The notes under the pieces were generated by a model, which had not been told where the DNA came from, searched no databases, and saw only the letters and a program-made list of their open reading frames with translations. A stretch of 64,000 bases of DNA from Fulvia fulva. Its lineage: Eukaryota > Ascomycota > Dothideomycetes > Mycosphaerellales > Mycosphaerellaceae. Where the stretch lies: contig NC_063013.1 in the NCBI RefSeq assembly GCF_020509005.1, forward strand, positions 4,340,001-4,404,000, given 5' to 3'. Below, one piece after another: positions 1 through 10,893 of this stretch (its first letter is position 1; each line of letters starts with the position of its first letter). Made by a program: the position numbers and the translations under genes.

Positions 1-867
1 GGGTGTCCTTCTACTATATTAGATTAGTACCTAGTAGGACATAGTCCCCGCTAGAGTTATTGATATAGAAGGATTTGACCTTATCCTAGGCCTTAAGTAG
101 TTCTAGGAAGTTAACCCTAACGTAAACTAGTAGTCTAGCTCTACTAGACTACGGGACCGGCGTGCCCGGTACTATACGATTAGGTCGTACTCTAAGGTAT
201 TCGACCTAAAGGACGACGAAGGCGAGCTAGAAATGTTTAACTCTATATATTTAGTAGACTTCGCTATACGATACGAAGGACCCTAGCTCTTCTACTCGCT
301 TAGGCGACTCCCCGACGATATCCTAGTTAATATCGACTTCGAGGATTACGGCTTAGATAAGGTATACAAACGCCTTATAGCTATAGTAGGGGACCTAGAC
401 GACGAGTCTTAGCTACCGTAGGTAGGTAACTAGGTCTTCTAGACGTTAGTTAATCTCTTCCTAGAGATCTAGAGAGCTTAGCTCCCGGCTAGACTCCTAC
501 GGAAGAGAGCTTTCGACTATACTATCCCTACTAGTAACGCTCGACCTATTAACTAGCCCGTATACCGTCTAAACCCTAGTTAGCTTCGAGAATAGGCTCG
601 CTAGAGCTAGATACTCCTTAATCGCGGACTAATTAAGGTCTCGTCCTTACCCTAGGGATCCCTAGTACTCTTTATCCCTAAGCTAGACGGCTAGTAGCGT
701 ATATATATCGACTATTACGCCCTAAACGCCGTAACTACTAAAAACGGCTTCCCCCTCCTACGTATCTAGGAGTACGTAGATACGGTCGCGAAGGCTAAAT
801 ACTTTAGTAAACTAGACCTAGTCTTAGGGTACTAGTAGCTACTAATCGACTTAGCCGACACGTATAA

Positions 868-881
868 GACTACTTTTAATA
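868..881. repeat. Target-site duplication, left copy, of the 882-4126 LINE
   Basis: GACTACTTTTAATA here and GACTACGTTTAATA at 4127-4140 bracket the LINE. The two copies overlay so that the gypsy RT codons continue in frame across the junction, which confirms the insertion point. Confidence 0.85.
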
Positions 882-3800
882 GATAGATAGATTTGTTATT
901 CCCCTATTCTAGGACCCTATTCGGCCTATATAGGTATATATCTATTGTTATATACAAAGGGAAACCTAAATAGGTAAAAACCCTTCCCGCCCCCGACTTC
1001 TCCTTATCTAGATTAGCTTTCCCTCTAAACGTACGTAGTCTATATTACTACCCCGTTAGCCCCCGCTCCTAGCCGGTCTCGTCGCGCTACGCCGTATCCT
1101 CTCTTCCTATACTACTCCTACTAGACGGTACTATTCTAGCTAGCCCTTCTCTAGTATCTAGTTCGTAATACGCCGTAGGTCCTTAACGTTATTAAGAAGT
1201 ACCCTAATCGTCCGGTTCCTCGCCTTTACTATCTACTCCCCCCTTCCTAGCGACTACCTCGGATAGACGAGGAGTACGTACCGTACGTTCTAGGAGTAAT
1301 AGCCGTAGGGGTAGCTAGTATTTATATATTCTAGAACCTTTCTCTATAATAGGTACCCCTAGAGGCCGATATGTTTGCTTCGTAGTTAGGTTACTATACT
1401 ACTCTATACCCTCGTAAGGCGGTAGTAGATAAGCTTCGGGGGGTACTTGACCGCGGATTTCGTAGCTAACTATTCCTTAGGTTATCCCGCTAGCTAAGGG
1501 CGTCTACTATACCCTATAACCTAGTTGTTCTACCTCTCTTTCTATAGTTACTCTCTAAACGATTTCTTACCTTCCTATTATATTACTAGCTATTCGTCCC
1601 TTACCCGGTAGTTCGGCTCGTTTCCGGGTCGAACACCCTTATCCGCTAGTACTAATTTGCGGGCCCTTACGACTATACTAGCGATGACCTTTCATACTAG
1701 GTACTATACCGACTTACCTAAGTAGGAGGTCCGTAGTCCCTAGATATATAGATCGATCGGCGGTATAGCGGTCTCGTACTTAAGTATCCTTATTAGTGTC
1801 GACTTATATACCCCGGTGACCTTCCTTAGGCATTAGTTTTAGATCTTCGCTAACGGCGCGACGAGTCCCTTTAATAGGTAGGCCCTCTCGCCTAGGGACT
1901 ATACTTAGCTACTATAGGTAAGGACTAGCCGTATAATAGCCGTATATAGAAGTCGTAACTACCGAAAGTCCGCCCCCTATATAGACGTAGTAAGCCTCTA
2001 GTATAATACTATATTCTGTTTAGCTTTCCGTAATATTGCCTAAACGTACTTCCTCTACCGTAGCGTAGGGTCTACCTATAGTCCGAGGATCCTAAGCTAA
2101 TTTACCGGGTTAGTCGTATACCCCTATATCTAGATAGAAGCTTATATATTATAGAACCGTAGCCGGCGCGTAAAGTATATTAGATTGTACTTTTCTAGGG
2201 TAAACCGAGCCCTATACCTCCTAGCCTAGCCCTCGTAGATCTTATACTTCTCTTCTAGTAGCCTATAGTTCTCCTTAGTCGAGGACGACTATACTAGGAT
2301 ATTTGTATCGTCTATAAAGCCGCTCGTAGCGGTATTCTAGGATTCTAGGGCTAGGAGTAGCGTCGCTATAAAGAAGAGGAATAGGATAGGTACTAGCGTT
2401 AAGCCTTACGGGATTCTAGTATAGACTACTTAAAATAGGCTTCTATACTAACCGACTAGGATCGACGTACTACGGTTTTAGAGGTAGGACCGTACGAAGT
2501 TAATAAGCTACTTAGGGAGTCCTTTCGACCTTAGGATATAGAGTAGCCGCGGGTATAATACGTAGTCAAAGGCTCTCGATATGTCTAGACTAAGTAAGGA
2601 TACTACCTTATCCCTATTCTTATACTAGATAGCCTTTACCTAAGAGGTAATAAGTTATATTGCGGATAGCGTCGATCGCTATAGGCGCGTACCTATCTAG
2701 GTATCCGGGAGTAGGGAGTATTCCTTTACCGCCTCGGAGAGTCTCGTTATAACTAGCTTCTTAAGCGCCTTCCTAAGAGTATTAAGGAGCGTAATTAGGC
2801 GGTACGACTTTACCTACGTATAGTCTTCCTTTTACGGCTTATATAGGACTACTATCGTCGATTATTTAAATACTATCGGGTAATATCCGGTCTATAGGTA
2901 GGCGTTAAAGATCGCTACGACTACTAGGGCTAGTTAATCTCTATACTTCTTTAGTAGCTCGTTTAGGATCCTATCCGGCCCCGGGGCTTTCTTCGAAGGT
3001 AACTTCCTAAGTATAGCGGCAACTTCTCCCTCGGACACCTCCTATTAGTAAGGAAGGAATCGTATTTAGTAAGCTAGCTACGAGATAAGGTAACAAGTCT
3101 TAACCGCGCTTTCCTACTTATCTAGTACTACCGTATAGCCTCGTTTCGAGAGGTTAGCCTAGAGTAAAAGCTTCCCTCTACGCCCTCCCTCCCTATTTAC
3201 TCCTTAAGCTAATATCTACCTCTATAGGCCTAAGCCCTTTAGTACTCTCTATTAACCGATATACGTATCCGTCCTCTCGGGCTATATAGATAGTATTAGC
3301 CGTCGCTACTAGTATATACTACGCCCTAGGTTTTAACGCCCTTCGCGTTACCGTAGCCTATCTCTAGAAAGCGGCCGTCTATACCTCGTAGGTTTGCTCG
3401 GGGTATACACTACGCCGGGTAGCGTACTCCTTACGTTTCTACCTACTAACTAATATAAAGTTCCTTATTACCCTACCCTCGATCCTCCCCGATTATAGAA
3501 CTAATCTACTTATATTATACGTCTTTTCCCCGTCCTAATAGCCGTCTTTTCCTTACTTAGGCTATCGTCTTTTCCTCGTCGTAATCTACTATATTAGACA
3601 AGGTACGTTATGTAGCGGGATAGGTAGTACCTTAGGCAAAACCCTCGTTCCTATACTAGGTACTTAATAAGCCCTTATAGACTTCGTCGCGTATCTACCT
3701 ACCTACCGTATTACCCGCTAGTAAACACTAGATTGTTTCGTAGTCTACTCGACGCCGTCGTATAGTCCGCTTAGTTGTTGTTCTATAGTCCGCTCGTCTA

Positions 3801-4126
3801 ATATTTATCGCTTAGCCCGCTCGGTTTACGGTCTCCGGAGGTAAAAATCCTATACTTATACTAGAGGTGTCCTATCGAGCGTATAGGCTACGGTTCCGCG
3901 CCCTTCTTATACGTAGAAAGAAGAGGGACTCGCTCCCGATACGAGTATACGCTCGTTGGATAGTTTTTATACCCGTTTTACTAGTAGTCCTCTATTCGCC
4001 GCGTTTTCGCCTACGTTACGCGCCCGTCGCGCCTACGACGCTCTAGCGTAAGAATACTTAGCTCTCTCGTAGTAAGACGAGAGGTTCGTAGCCGACACTA
4101 CGTATAGGTAATTCTCGTCGTCGACC
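882..4126 (-). mobile_element. RIP-saturated non-LTR retrotransposon (LINE) remnant inserted in the gypsy RT
   Basis: On the minus strand this carries a LINE reverse transcriptase: the catalytic FIDDTNIL lies at about 2295-2320 and the upstream GIPxG motif (Gln now a stop) about 90 bp 5' of it. It is flanked by a 14-bp target-site duplication, GACTACTTTTAATA at 868-881 and GACTACGTTTAATA at 4127-4140 (one mismatch). The left end is the 3' tail, a GATA-type run that reads as (ATCT)n on the coding strand, the same tail as the intact LINE at 9531-14492. At 3.2 kb it is shorter than the intact element, so it is probably 5'-truncated or internally deleted. 2482-3035 is nearly identical to 60619-61170. 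Confidence 0.85.
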
Positions 4127-6600
4127 GACTACGTTTAATACTAGGGATAGGAAGTACGAGTTCCTCGTTATACCCTTTAGGCTAATAAACGCCCTAGCCT
4201 CGTTTTAGTCTATAATAAACGAGAGACTAGGAGGTCTACTTTAGAAGAAGGTCGTCGTGTACCTCGACGACATCCTAGTCTTCTTAGACTCTAAGGAATA
4301 GTACAAAAAAGACCTAAAGGAGGTCTTCGACCGCCTAAAGAAAGCTAAACTATTCTACTCCCCTAAGAAGTACGACATTAGAGTCAAGTCAGTCACCTTC
4401 TACGGGTATTAGATCGAGAAGAATTCGGTTAGGCTACTATAAGATAAGATCGACGCGGTTAATAGTTAGCCTACGCCTACTAATATATAGTAGATTAGGT
4501 AGTTCCTTAGCCTCGTAGGCTACTACCGCCGCTTTATTAAGGGCTTCGCAAAACTCGTATTACCCCTCTTAGATCTTCTTAAGGAAAGCGACGAGTCCCT
4601 TAGGCGGAAAAAGCGTCGCCTAGTACGATAGAACGCCTAGTACGTATACGCTTTTAAGAGCCTAAAGCTCGCGCTAACCTTAGAGCCTATACTAATCCCG
4701 CCTAACCCTAAGAAGCCCTTTACGATTAAGACTAATATATCTAAATAGGCTATAGGCGCTACTCTCTATTAAATAGGAGCTAATAACTAGCTATACCCTA
4801 TAGCCTTCTCTAGAAGGAAGCTTTAGGGAGCCGAGCTAAATTACCTAGTCTACGAAAAGGAGGGCCTAGTAATTAAGGAAGCCCTCCGAACCTAGGATAA
4901 CTACGTAGAAAATAGCTATACGGTTACGATCCTAACCGATTACTAGTCGCTTAGGTACCTTGATAGTACTAAGGGCTAGAGTAAGAGGATCGTACGATAG
5001 GCTAAAGAGTTTTAGTAATATAATTTAGACATTAGATATCGTAAGGGAGAAGAAGCGATCGTTCCTAATACGCTCTCCCGTCGGCCTAACTTTATTAGAG
5101 AAGGACCTACTAACCTAGCTTAGCCGGTTAAGCAACTCGTAGCTATAAGATTTAAAGCTAACGAGACCGACTTGTTCCCTAAACTAATAAGGTAGTTCAA
5201 GTTAACGGGATAGATACTAACTTACGGTCCCTACCTCGAGAGCTTAATTAAGGTACGAGAAGAGGAATTCGAGCTACTCCTACCGATCGACAAGTCTAAG
5301 GAACCTAGATTAGGCTTTATTCTTCTAGACGATAAGGGAACAGCGCTTTTCCTCGTACTAACCTAGCGTCTTGATCTAGTAAACTCCGTATACTAGCGAT
5401 ACGGACACTTTACGGCGCCCGGGCTAATAGGTTAGCTCGAGATAAGAGCCTAGTAGCCTAGTATAAGAAAGGACGTACGAAAGTTTATCGAATCCTACCC
5501 TAGATACTAGCTAACGTAGAAAAAGAAGCCTAATAAGCCTGAAATACGCGAGCCGCGGTTTCACTAGGTTAATAATAAGCTTAGGCCCTTCGAGAGATAG
5601 GCGATTAATGTCGTAGGGCCTTTACCGAAGAGTCTACTAGGAAACGAGTACATTATTACGGCGATAGATTACGCTACGGGTTAGCTAGTCGCTTAGGCCG
5701 TTCCGCGTACGGATACTAAAGCGACTATAGTATTCCTATACGAGAGAATCTATTAGGACTACGGGCTACCCCGCGAGCTCCTCTTAGACAATAGTAAGAA
5801 CTTCCTAAGTAGGGTTATAAGCTACCTAATAAAGTAGTTTAAGGCTAATTATCGTCTAGTATCCCTAAATTATCCTATAACGAATAGGAAGGTAGAAAAC
5901 CTAAACGGTATACTAGGATTAATACTAACGAAGCTATATATTAGTAACAATATTAGGCTATAGGATACCTTCCTACCTAAAGTAATCTACTATACTAGAT
6001 ACCGCTAGTATATAACAACCTACCTTAGCCCCTTCTACCTTATATATAGCTAATACCTACGAATTCTAGAAGACGAGAACGAGCTACGAGCTAAGAATGT
6101 CCTAGTTAACGACTATAGGAAGCGTATCGTCCGCGTCCGCTATACGCATTAGTTCGTAAATAAAAGACTACTTTCTCGAGCTTAGACTAGGAACCTAATA
6201 AGTCTAAAGTTGCTTCCGCCGGAGGTATAGCTAAGACGTAAAGTCGGAGAATAGGTCTTACTAATAAACCTAGATCCGCGTAAGCTAGAACCTAAGTACT
6301 TTAGACCCTATAAGATCTATAAAGCGAGCTTCCTAGGGACGTATATGCTTTAGACCCCTACGGGTAGGATTCTAAGGCATCTCGTCTATAGGAATAGGCT
6401 TATATCAGCCGTATATAAGGATCTAGCTAAATTCTAGTATTAGTATCTAGCTAGGAGACTTCTAGATAGGTCCGGTATTTTAGAAGATAAGCTAGAACTT
6501 AAGGAAGTTCTAGGTACTAGTCAAGACACGAGTCTTAATCTAAAGGACCTTTTAACTATACCGGAGGCTAAGTAGTTAAAGAAATAAGTTGAACTCTAGA

Positions 6601-7479
6601 CTACGAAAGAACGTAGCTAACCTTACGTAGGAGCGCGAGGGTTCTTAGTAGGGGAGGAAGGTTAAAGAAGAGAAGCTAACTTACTAGAGTAAGTTTAGCG
6701 AGACCTAAGAGTTACGAAGAATACTTAGAGGAAAAGAAGCGAGTAAAAGACTTTAGCTAGAGCACTTAGGTCTTAAAGGCGATCTTATTAGATTAAGTTA
6801 AGAAGAGTAGGCGAGGAGTAAGATTAGGTATATTCCCTACTACTCGAGAAGGATACTTAGGAAGATCGTTAGCCTCTATAATAAGAAAGTCCTTAGGAAG
6901 CCATCCCTACCCTAGCTAAACCTACTAAGGTCCCGTAGGAGATACCGGTTAGGGAAATTAAAGTGTTTAGCTCGACACTCTATTCCTAGGCCGACGAAAA
7001 AGAGTTAGCCCTACCTTAGAGAACATTACTTAGATTAAGCGTAGCGGACGAAGTTATAGCCGAACCTAAAGCGGCTAATAGCCTTTTAGATATAGATATA
7101 CTAGACTTAGTAGACCCGGAGGTTAGATAAGCTAACCTATCGTAGTAGCTACTTTAAGAAGCCGAGGTAGTAGCTAAGACCGCTCGCCTAAAGGGACTAA
7201 GGTAGCGGGGAAGAAGAAACTATAGGAGTAAGCCTAGTTACCAAAGCGGCGCTAGGGGAGTTAGGTCGTAAGAATTATTAATTAGGGTTATTAGTCTATA
7301 GTACTTTTGAGTTAGGCTACTCGACTACCTATCGCTCGTATAAAATAAGAACGTAGTACTAAATTATAAAGTAGCCTCGGGCTTATTATTATCTAGGCTC
7401 TTAGAGCCTTACTTCTAACCTAGGAACCGGAAATTACTAGGTACTACCTCTAGATCCTCTCTATTATTATCCTCTATTA
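6601..7479. other. RIP-saturated repeat DNA, unassigned
   Basis: Composition is the same as the flanking elements: CpA and TpG nearly absent, dense CTAG/TAG. It may belong to the 3' part of the gypsy remnant or to the element on its right. No motif recognised. Confidence 0.5.
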
Positions 7480-9052
7480 TCGGTATAGGCAAACGAGCTA
7501 AGGAGCTAGATAGAACTATAGCCCCTCTTAGCCTCGGTAATCGAGCCGAATCGTAAAGTACGTCTAGTCGCGATTAACCGCCTAAACCGCTTAGCTACTA
7601 GAAGAACGGGAGGACTAGCTATACGACCGTAGACCTTAGGCGAGGTTACGTCCGCCTCGCCCTTACCCTTAGAGTCTTCTAGGAGAGGCGTCTATACCGG
7701 AATCTCGCGGAGCTACCTAACGTAGTCGGAGGTATCGCTTAGACCCTCCTACGGCTCGTTACGGTCTAGGGTATAGCGCGGCAATATCTACCGAGGGCTA
7801 CGCCGAGTCCTAGGAGCCGACTTCTTCTTAGCTAAGGCCGCGGGCTTCTTACTAACTAAAGATACGGGCTTCTTACTAGGAGACTTCCTATATACCTTAG
7901 GTATACTAGCGGACTTACTAGGCTTAGTTAGTAATACGAATAAGCCGTCGTCCTCCTTATCTAAGGTGTTCTCCTCCTAGCTAGGTCTATTCGTATTAGT
8001 CTCGGCGTTCTTACGAATAAAAGCGCGGACGTAAGCTAAGTTAGCCTTTAACGCGGCCTTTAGGCGGCTAGCGGCGTCGCGGGTAGTATAAGGCTTACGA
8101 CTAACCTAGAAGACTAGACTATATATAGCTAGGGTCGGGGCGTTAATCTAAGCTAGATTACGATACTTAAACTTAGTATTCTAGAACTAACTAGACTCCG
8201 TAACTAAAGTAATATCGTAGGCCTAGGGAAGATTAGAGAAGTTAGCTACCTTACTAGGGGTAACTAGGTGCTTAGAGTCCTTTAACCGGGAAGACCGCTT
8301 AGTATAGCTAAACTTAGTACGAGACCGGCTACGGTCGTAGGTAGAGTACTTACTAGTCTAGAAACAATTAAAATAGCCGCCGCGCTCGATAAAGGTAAAG
8401 TCGCCTATAGTATTAGGCTTAGGATCCTCCTAGTCGTATTTCTCTAGCTTACTACTCGGTAGGCTAAGTTACTAGTACTTAGTAAAGGTTCCTAGCGGAC
8501 GCTCGGTATTACCCTTAGAATAGTAGCTTTATACGTATCGCGTAGATCTAGAGCGGCCGCTATAGTAGCTAAAGACGATCGCCGCTAGCCTAGTTTATAC
8601 GGTATACGGTCTAAAAGCGATAGGCTGCCTTAGAATACCGCCCTTAGGGACCTCTTCGAAGACGTCGAAGTCGGAGTCTAACGCGGCTACTAGCTTTAGA
8701 ACGCCGCTAAACTAGAAGCGGCTATAGCGCGAAGGGAGTATATAAATTATCTTAAAGAATCTAGATCCTCCGTCGATCCTTAGATACTAGCGCGCAACAC
8801 GGGCTAACTCTAGCGCGATTTAATCGTTTAGCTTAATAACGTCGCGAGAGAACTAGACTTTAAACTAGAAGGCGTAGAGCCGAGTCTACTAACCGGCTAA
8901 CTATCCGGTAGGTATATCCGGAAGGCGCGTCTTAGTATAAACGGGGAGCCGCGGGAAGTCATTAGATACGGCCGAAGTATAGGTAACGGTAAGGGCGTCT
9001 ATCTAAGCTATTAACTCCTTACCTTAAGGAGAGCGCGGGATAGGAGCTATAG
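7480..9052 (-). pseudogene. RIP-killed long ORF of unknown function
   Basis: One minus-strand frame runs for about 520 codons and is interrupted only by TAG and TAA, the codons RIP makes from CAG, CAA or TGG. Once that is allowed for, the frame is unbroken. It includes a Lys/Ser-rich stretch around 7820-7900 (SKKPAALAKKK) and an Arg/Ser/Lys-rich stretch near 8300-8340. I recognise no enzymatic motif and no CCHC knuckle. It could be a retroelement gag, an ORF of another transposon, or a duplicated host gene destroyed by RIP. The neighbours are all transposon remnants, which favours the first two. Start and end are approximate because any start or stop codon may have been mutated. Confidence 0.5.
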
Positions 9053-9321
9053 TAAGCTATAAGGAAGAAAGGAGTCTAAAATACGTTAGTATTACTATAT
9101 TAACGCCGATACCGCGGCGCGGCTTATATACCTTAATCTAATTAAGAATAAGTTAACTAAGGCTAAAGAAGGTTAAGGAAGAAGCGGCCGAAGGGTAAAG
9201 AGGTTATTAAAGACTTAGTAAGCTTAAAGGTTGATGTTCGTAGTCAGATTGATTTAGAATAAGAGCGTGCTTTTGTACTTACGTTCTATACGAGCTACCT
9301 AATACTATAAGCTTCTATTAA

Positions 9322-9480
9322 ATAGGTACGAGTTACGTAGTAGTAGAAGACGGCGGATTATATAAAAGACGAAGAAGGACCTAATAGAATAGCGTATATC
9401 TATATATAGTATCGCTAGTATTAGTATATAGGTAGATACTAGGTGTCCGGATATTTACTAGCCTATAGGCTAGTAAACCC
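9322..9480 (+). repeat. Left inverted-repeat arm
   Basis: Inverted partner of 14900-15063. It contains the 22-bp self-complementary core TTACTAGCC...GGCTAGTAA near 9456-9477, also present in the right arm. Confidence 0.75.
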
Positions 9481-9515
9481 TAGTTACGTAATCTAGTTAT
9501 ATAATAGACCTATAC

Positions 9516-9530
9516 CTATATACTTAACCT
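9516..9530. repeat. Target-site duplication, left copy, of the intact LINE
   Basis: CTATATACTTAACCT occurs here and at 14493-14507, immediately outside the LINE. Fifteen bases match without mismatch; one or two at the right copy's start could belong to the (ATCT)n tail. Confidence 0.85.
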
Positions 9531-9588
9531 GATAAGCCCGTAGATCTATACGGATAGAGACCTTATAGTCCTTACCTATATAGATGAC

Positions 9589-10893
9589 ATGACCTTAAAA
9601 ATGGCGACGACGACGGCAGTAGACGACCGAGAGCAAGGGGGAGACGAGTGGAGGACGCTCTGCAAGAAGGCGGAAGAGATGGTAGCGGCAGAAGAAGGGA
9701 GGTTTCCGGAGAGAGCACTGAAAAGAGTAATGAGCGAACTGCTCGGGGGACTGAAGGCGCTCAAACGACAAACAAGCACTACGATCAACATGGCAATCGA
9801 GGCAGCAACACGAAACGCAAGAAACAACCCTCAAAGAGACCCGAGACAGACCCAGGGCCCAACGACCTGGGCAACAATCGCGAGCCAACCCACCCCCCCT
9901 CAAAGCACAGTACTACGAGTCCATATTACGGACCAGAAAGAGAAGGAAGAGATAGGAAAGATGACCGGGAGGGAGATAGTCGAGAAGATCGGAGTAAAGG
10001 GAATAGTAGGGGCAAGGGCAGACAACAAAGGGGTCAAGCTGTTTACAGCACACGTACAGGACAAGAAGGCCCTCGAAATAAACAAGGAGTGGACACTGAA
10101 GATCGGGAGCACAGCGAAAGTCTCCCATCAACAGTACATGGTAATTGCGCATGGGGTCCCACGAACCTTTGATACACAAAGGGATACACCAAACCTCCAG
10201 AGGCAAAACCAGGTAACAGCACCAGGACTACAGATCACAAAGACAGCGTGGGTCAAGAAGAAGATAGAGGAGGGCAAGAGGGCCTCCTCGCTGATCTTAT
10301 GGGTTGCAACACCAGAGCAAGCGAACAAGGTCTTAGACCAAGGGTTGTACTGGGACTTTGAGAGGCTGGATGTAGAAATCCATCAGAGCAACCACAGAAT
10401 CCTTCAATGTTTCAACTGTCAACAGTACGGACATATTGCCCCAAAGTGTAGCAAAGCCACACCAGTCTGCTCACACTGTGCTGGTGATCACGCGACCCAA
10501 GAGTGCCAAAAACGGAAGGAGGACACAAGATGCGCAGCATGTGGGAGAAAACACCCGGCATGGTCAAACCAATGCCCAGTTAGACTATCAGCCCAGTGGA
10601 GAGCGCGGGAAGCAAGGGTAACAACACCAACCAGGTTCCTAGTAGGTGAACAGAAACAACCAGAGAGAACCACCCACCCGAATAAGAGACCCCGGCCACA
10701 AGAGGAGCCACAAATAGTGCCAGCAATAGGGAGACCAACGTTCTTGTACAAGGCAGCGCAGAGCAATGGACAAATGAGAATCAACCAAATGATAGGGAGC
10801 CAACCCCAAAGGGAAGAGCAGGAGGAGGGACGGGAAAACCAACAGCAAGACCAACAGCAAGACCAAACGGACCCAGACACAAACATGTCCTGA
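9589..10893 (+). CDS. LINE ORF1 protein (Gag-like, three zinc knuckles)
   Basis: A 434-residue nucleic-acid-binding protein that should package the LINE RNA. After a basic, low-complexity N-terminus comes a region around residues 110-270 resembling the RRM-like fold of LINE ORF1/Gag proteins. Then follow three cysteine knuckles: CFNCQQYGHIAPKC at 274-287 (canonical CX2CX4HX4C), CSHCAGDHATQEC just after, and CAACGRKHPAWSNQC with altered spacing. The tail is Gln/Glu-rich (QQQDQQQDQ). An in-frame ATG at 9601 is an alternative start 4 codons downstream. The stop TGA shares its last base with the ORF2 start (TGATG). No frameshift or RIP-type stop is present. Confidence 0.9.
   Translation: MTLKMATTTAVDDREQGGDEWRTLCKKAEEMVAAEEGRFPERALKRVMSELLGGLKALKRQTSTTINMAIEAATRNARNNPQRDPRQTQGPTTWATIASQPTPPQSTVLRVHITDQKEKEEIGKMTGREIVEKIGVKGIVGARADNKGVKLFTAHVQDKKALEINKEWTLKIGSTAKVSHQQYMVIAHGVPRTFDTQRDTPNLQRQNQVTAPGLQITKTAWVKKKIEEGKRASSLILWVATPEQANKVLDQGLYWDFERLDVEIHQSNHRILQCFNCQQYGHIAPKCSKATPVCSHCAGDHATQECQKRKEDTRCAACGRKHPAWSNQCPVRLSAQWRAREARVTTPTRFLVGEQKQPERTTHPNKRPRPQEEPQIVPAIGRPTFLYKAAQSNGQMRINQMIGSQPQREEQEEGRENQQQDQQQDQTDPDTNMS

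Larger units (their letters stand above)
1..6600 (+). mobile_element. RIP-saturated Ty3/gypsy retrotransposon remnant (pol), split by a LINE
   Basis: Reading the plus strand through TAG/TAA stops gives gypsy polymerase. The RT palm entry region lies near 690-881 (motif like YIDYYALNA, then KYFSKLDL). After the LINE insertion (882-4126) the RT resumes with FLVIPF near 4160 and the catalytic VYLDDILVF near 4254-4283. RNase H follows, then an integrase segment near 5610-5680 with GPLPKSLLGNEYIITAIDYA. The RT reading frame is restored exactly if the LINE and one target-site copy are removed. Almost every stop is TAG or TAA where Trp or Gln is expected, which is what CpA-to-TpA change produces. 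The 5' end lies outside the window. The 3' limit is approximate; coding resemblance fades near 6600 and I did not find its LTRs. Dead element. Confidence 0.85.
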
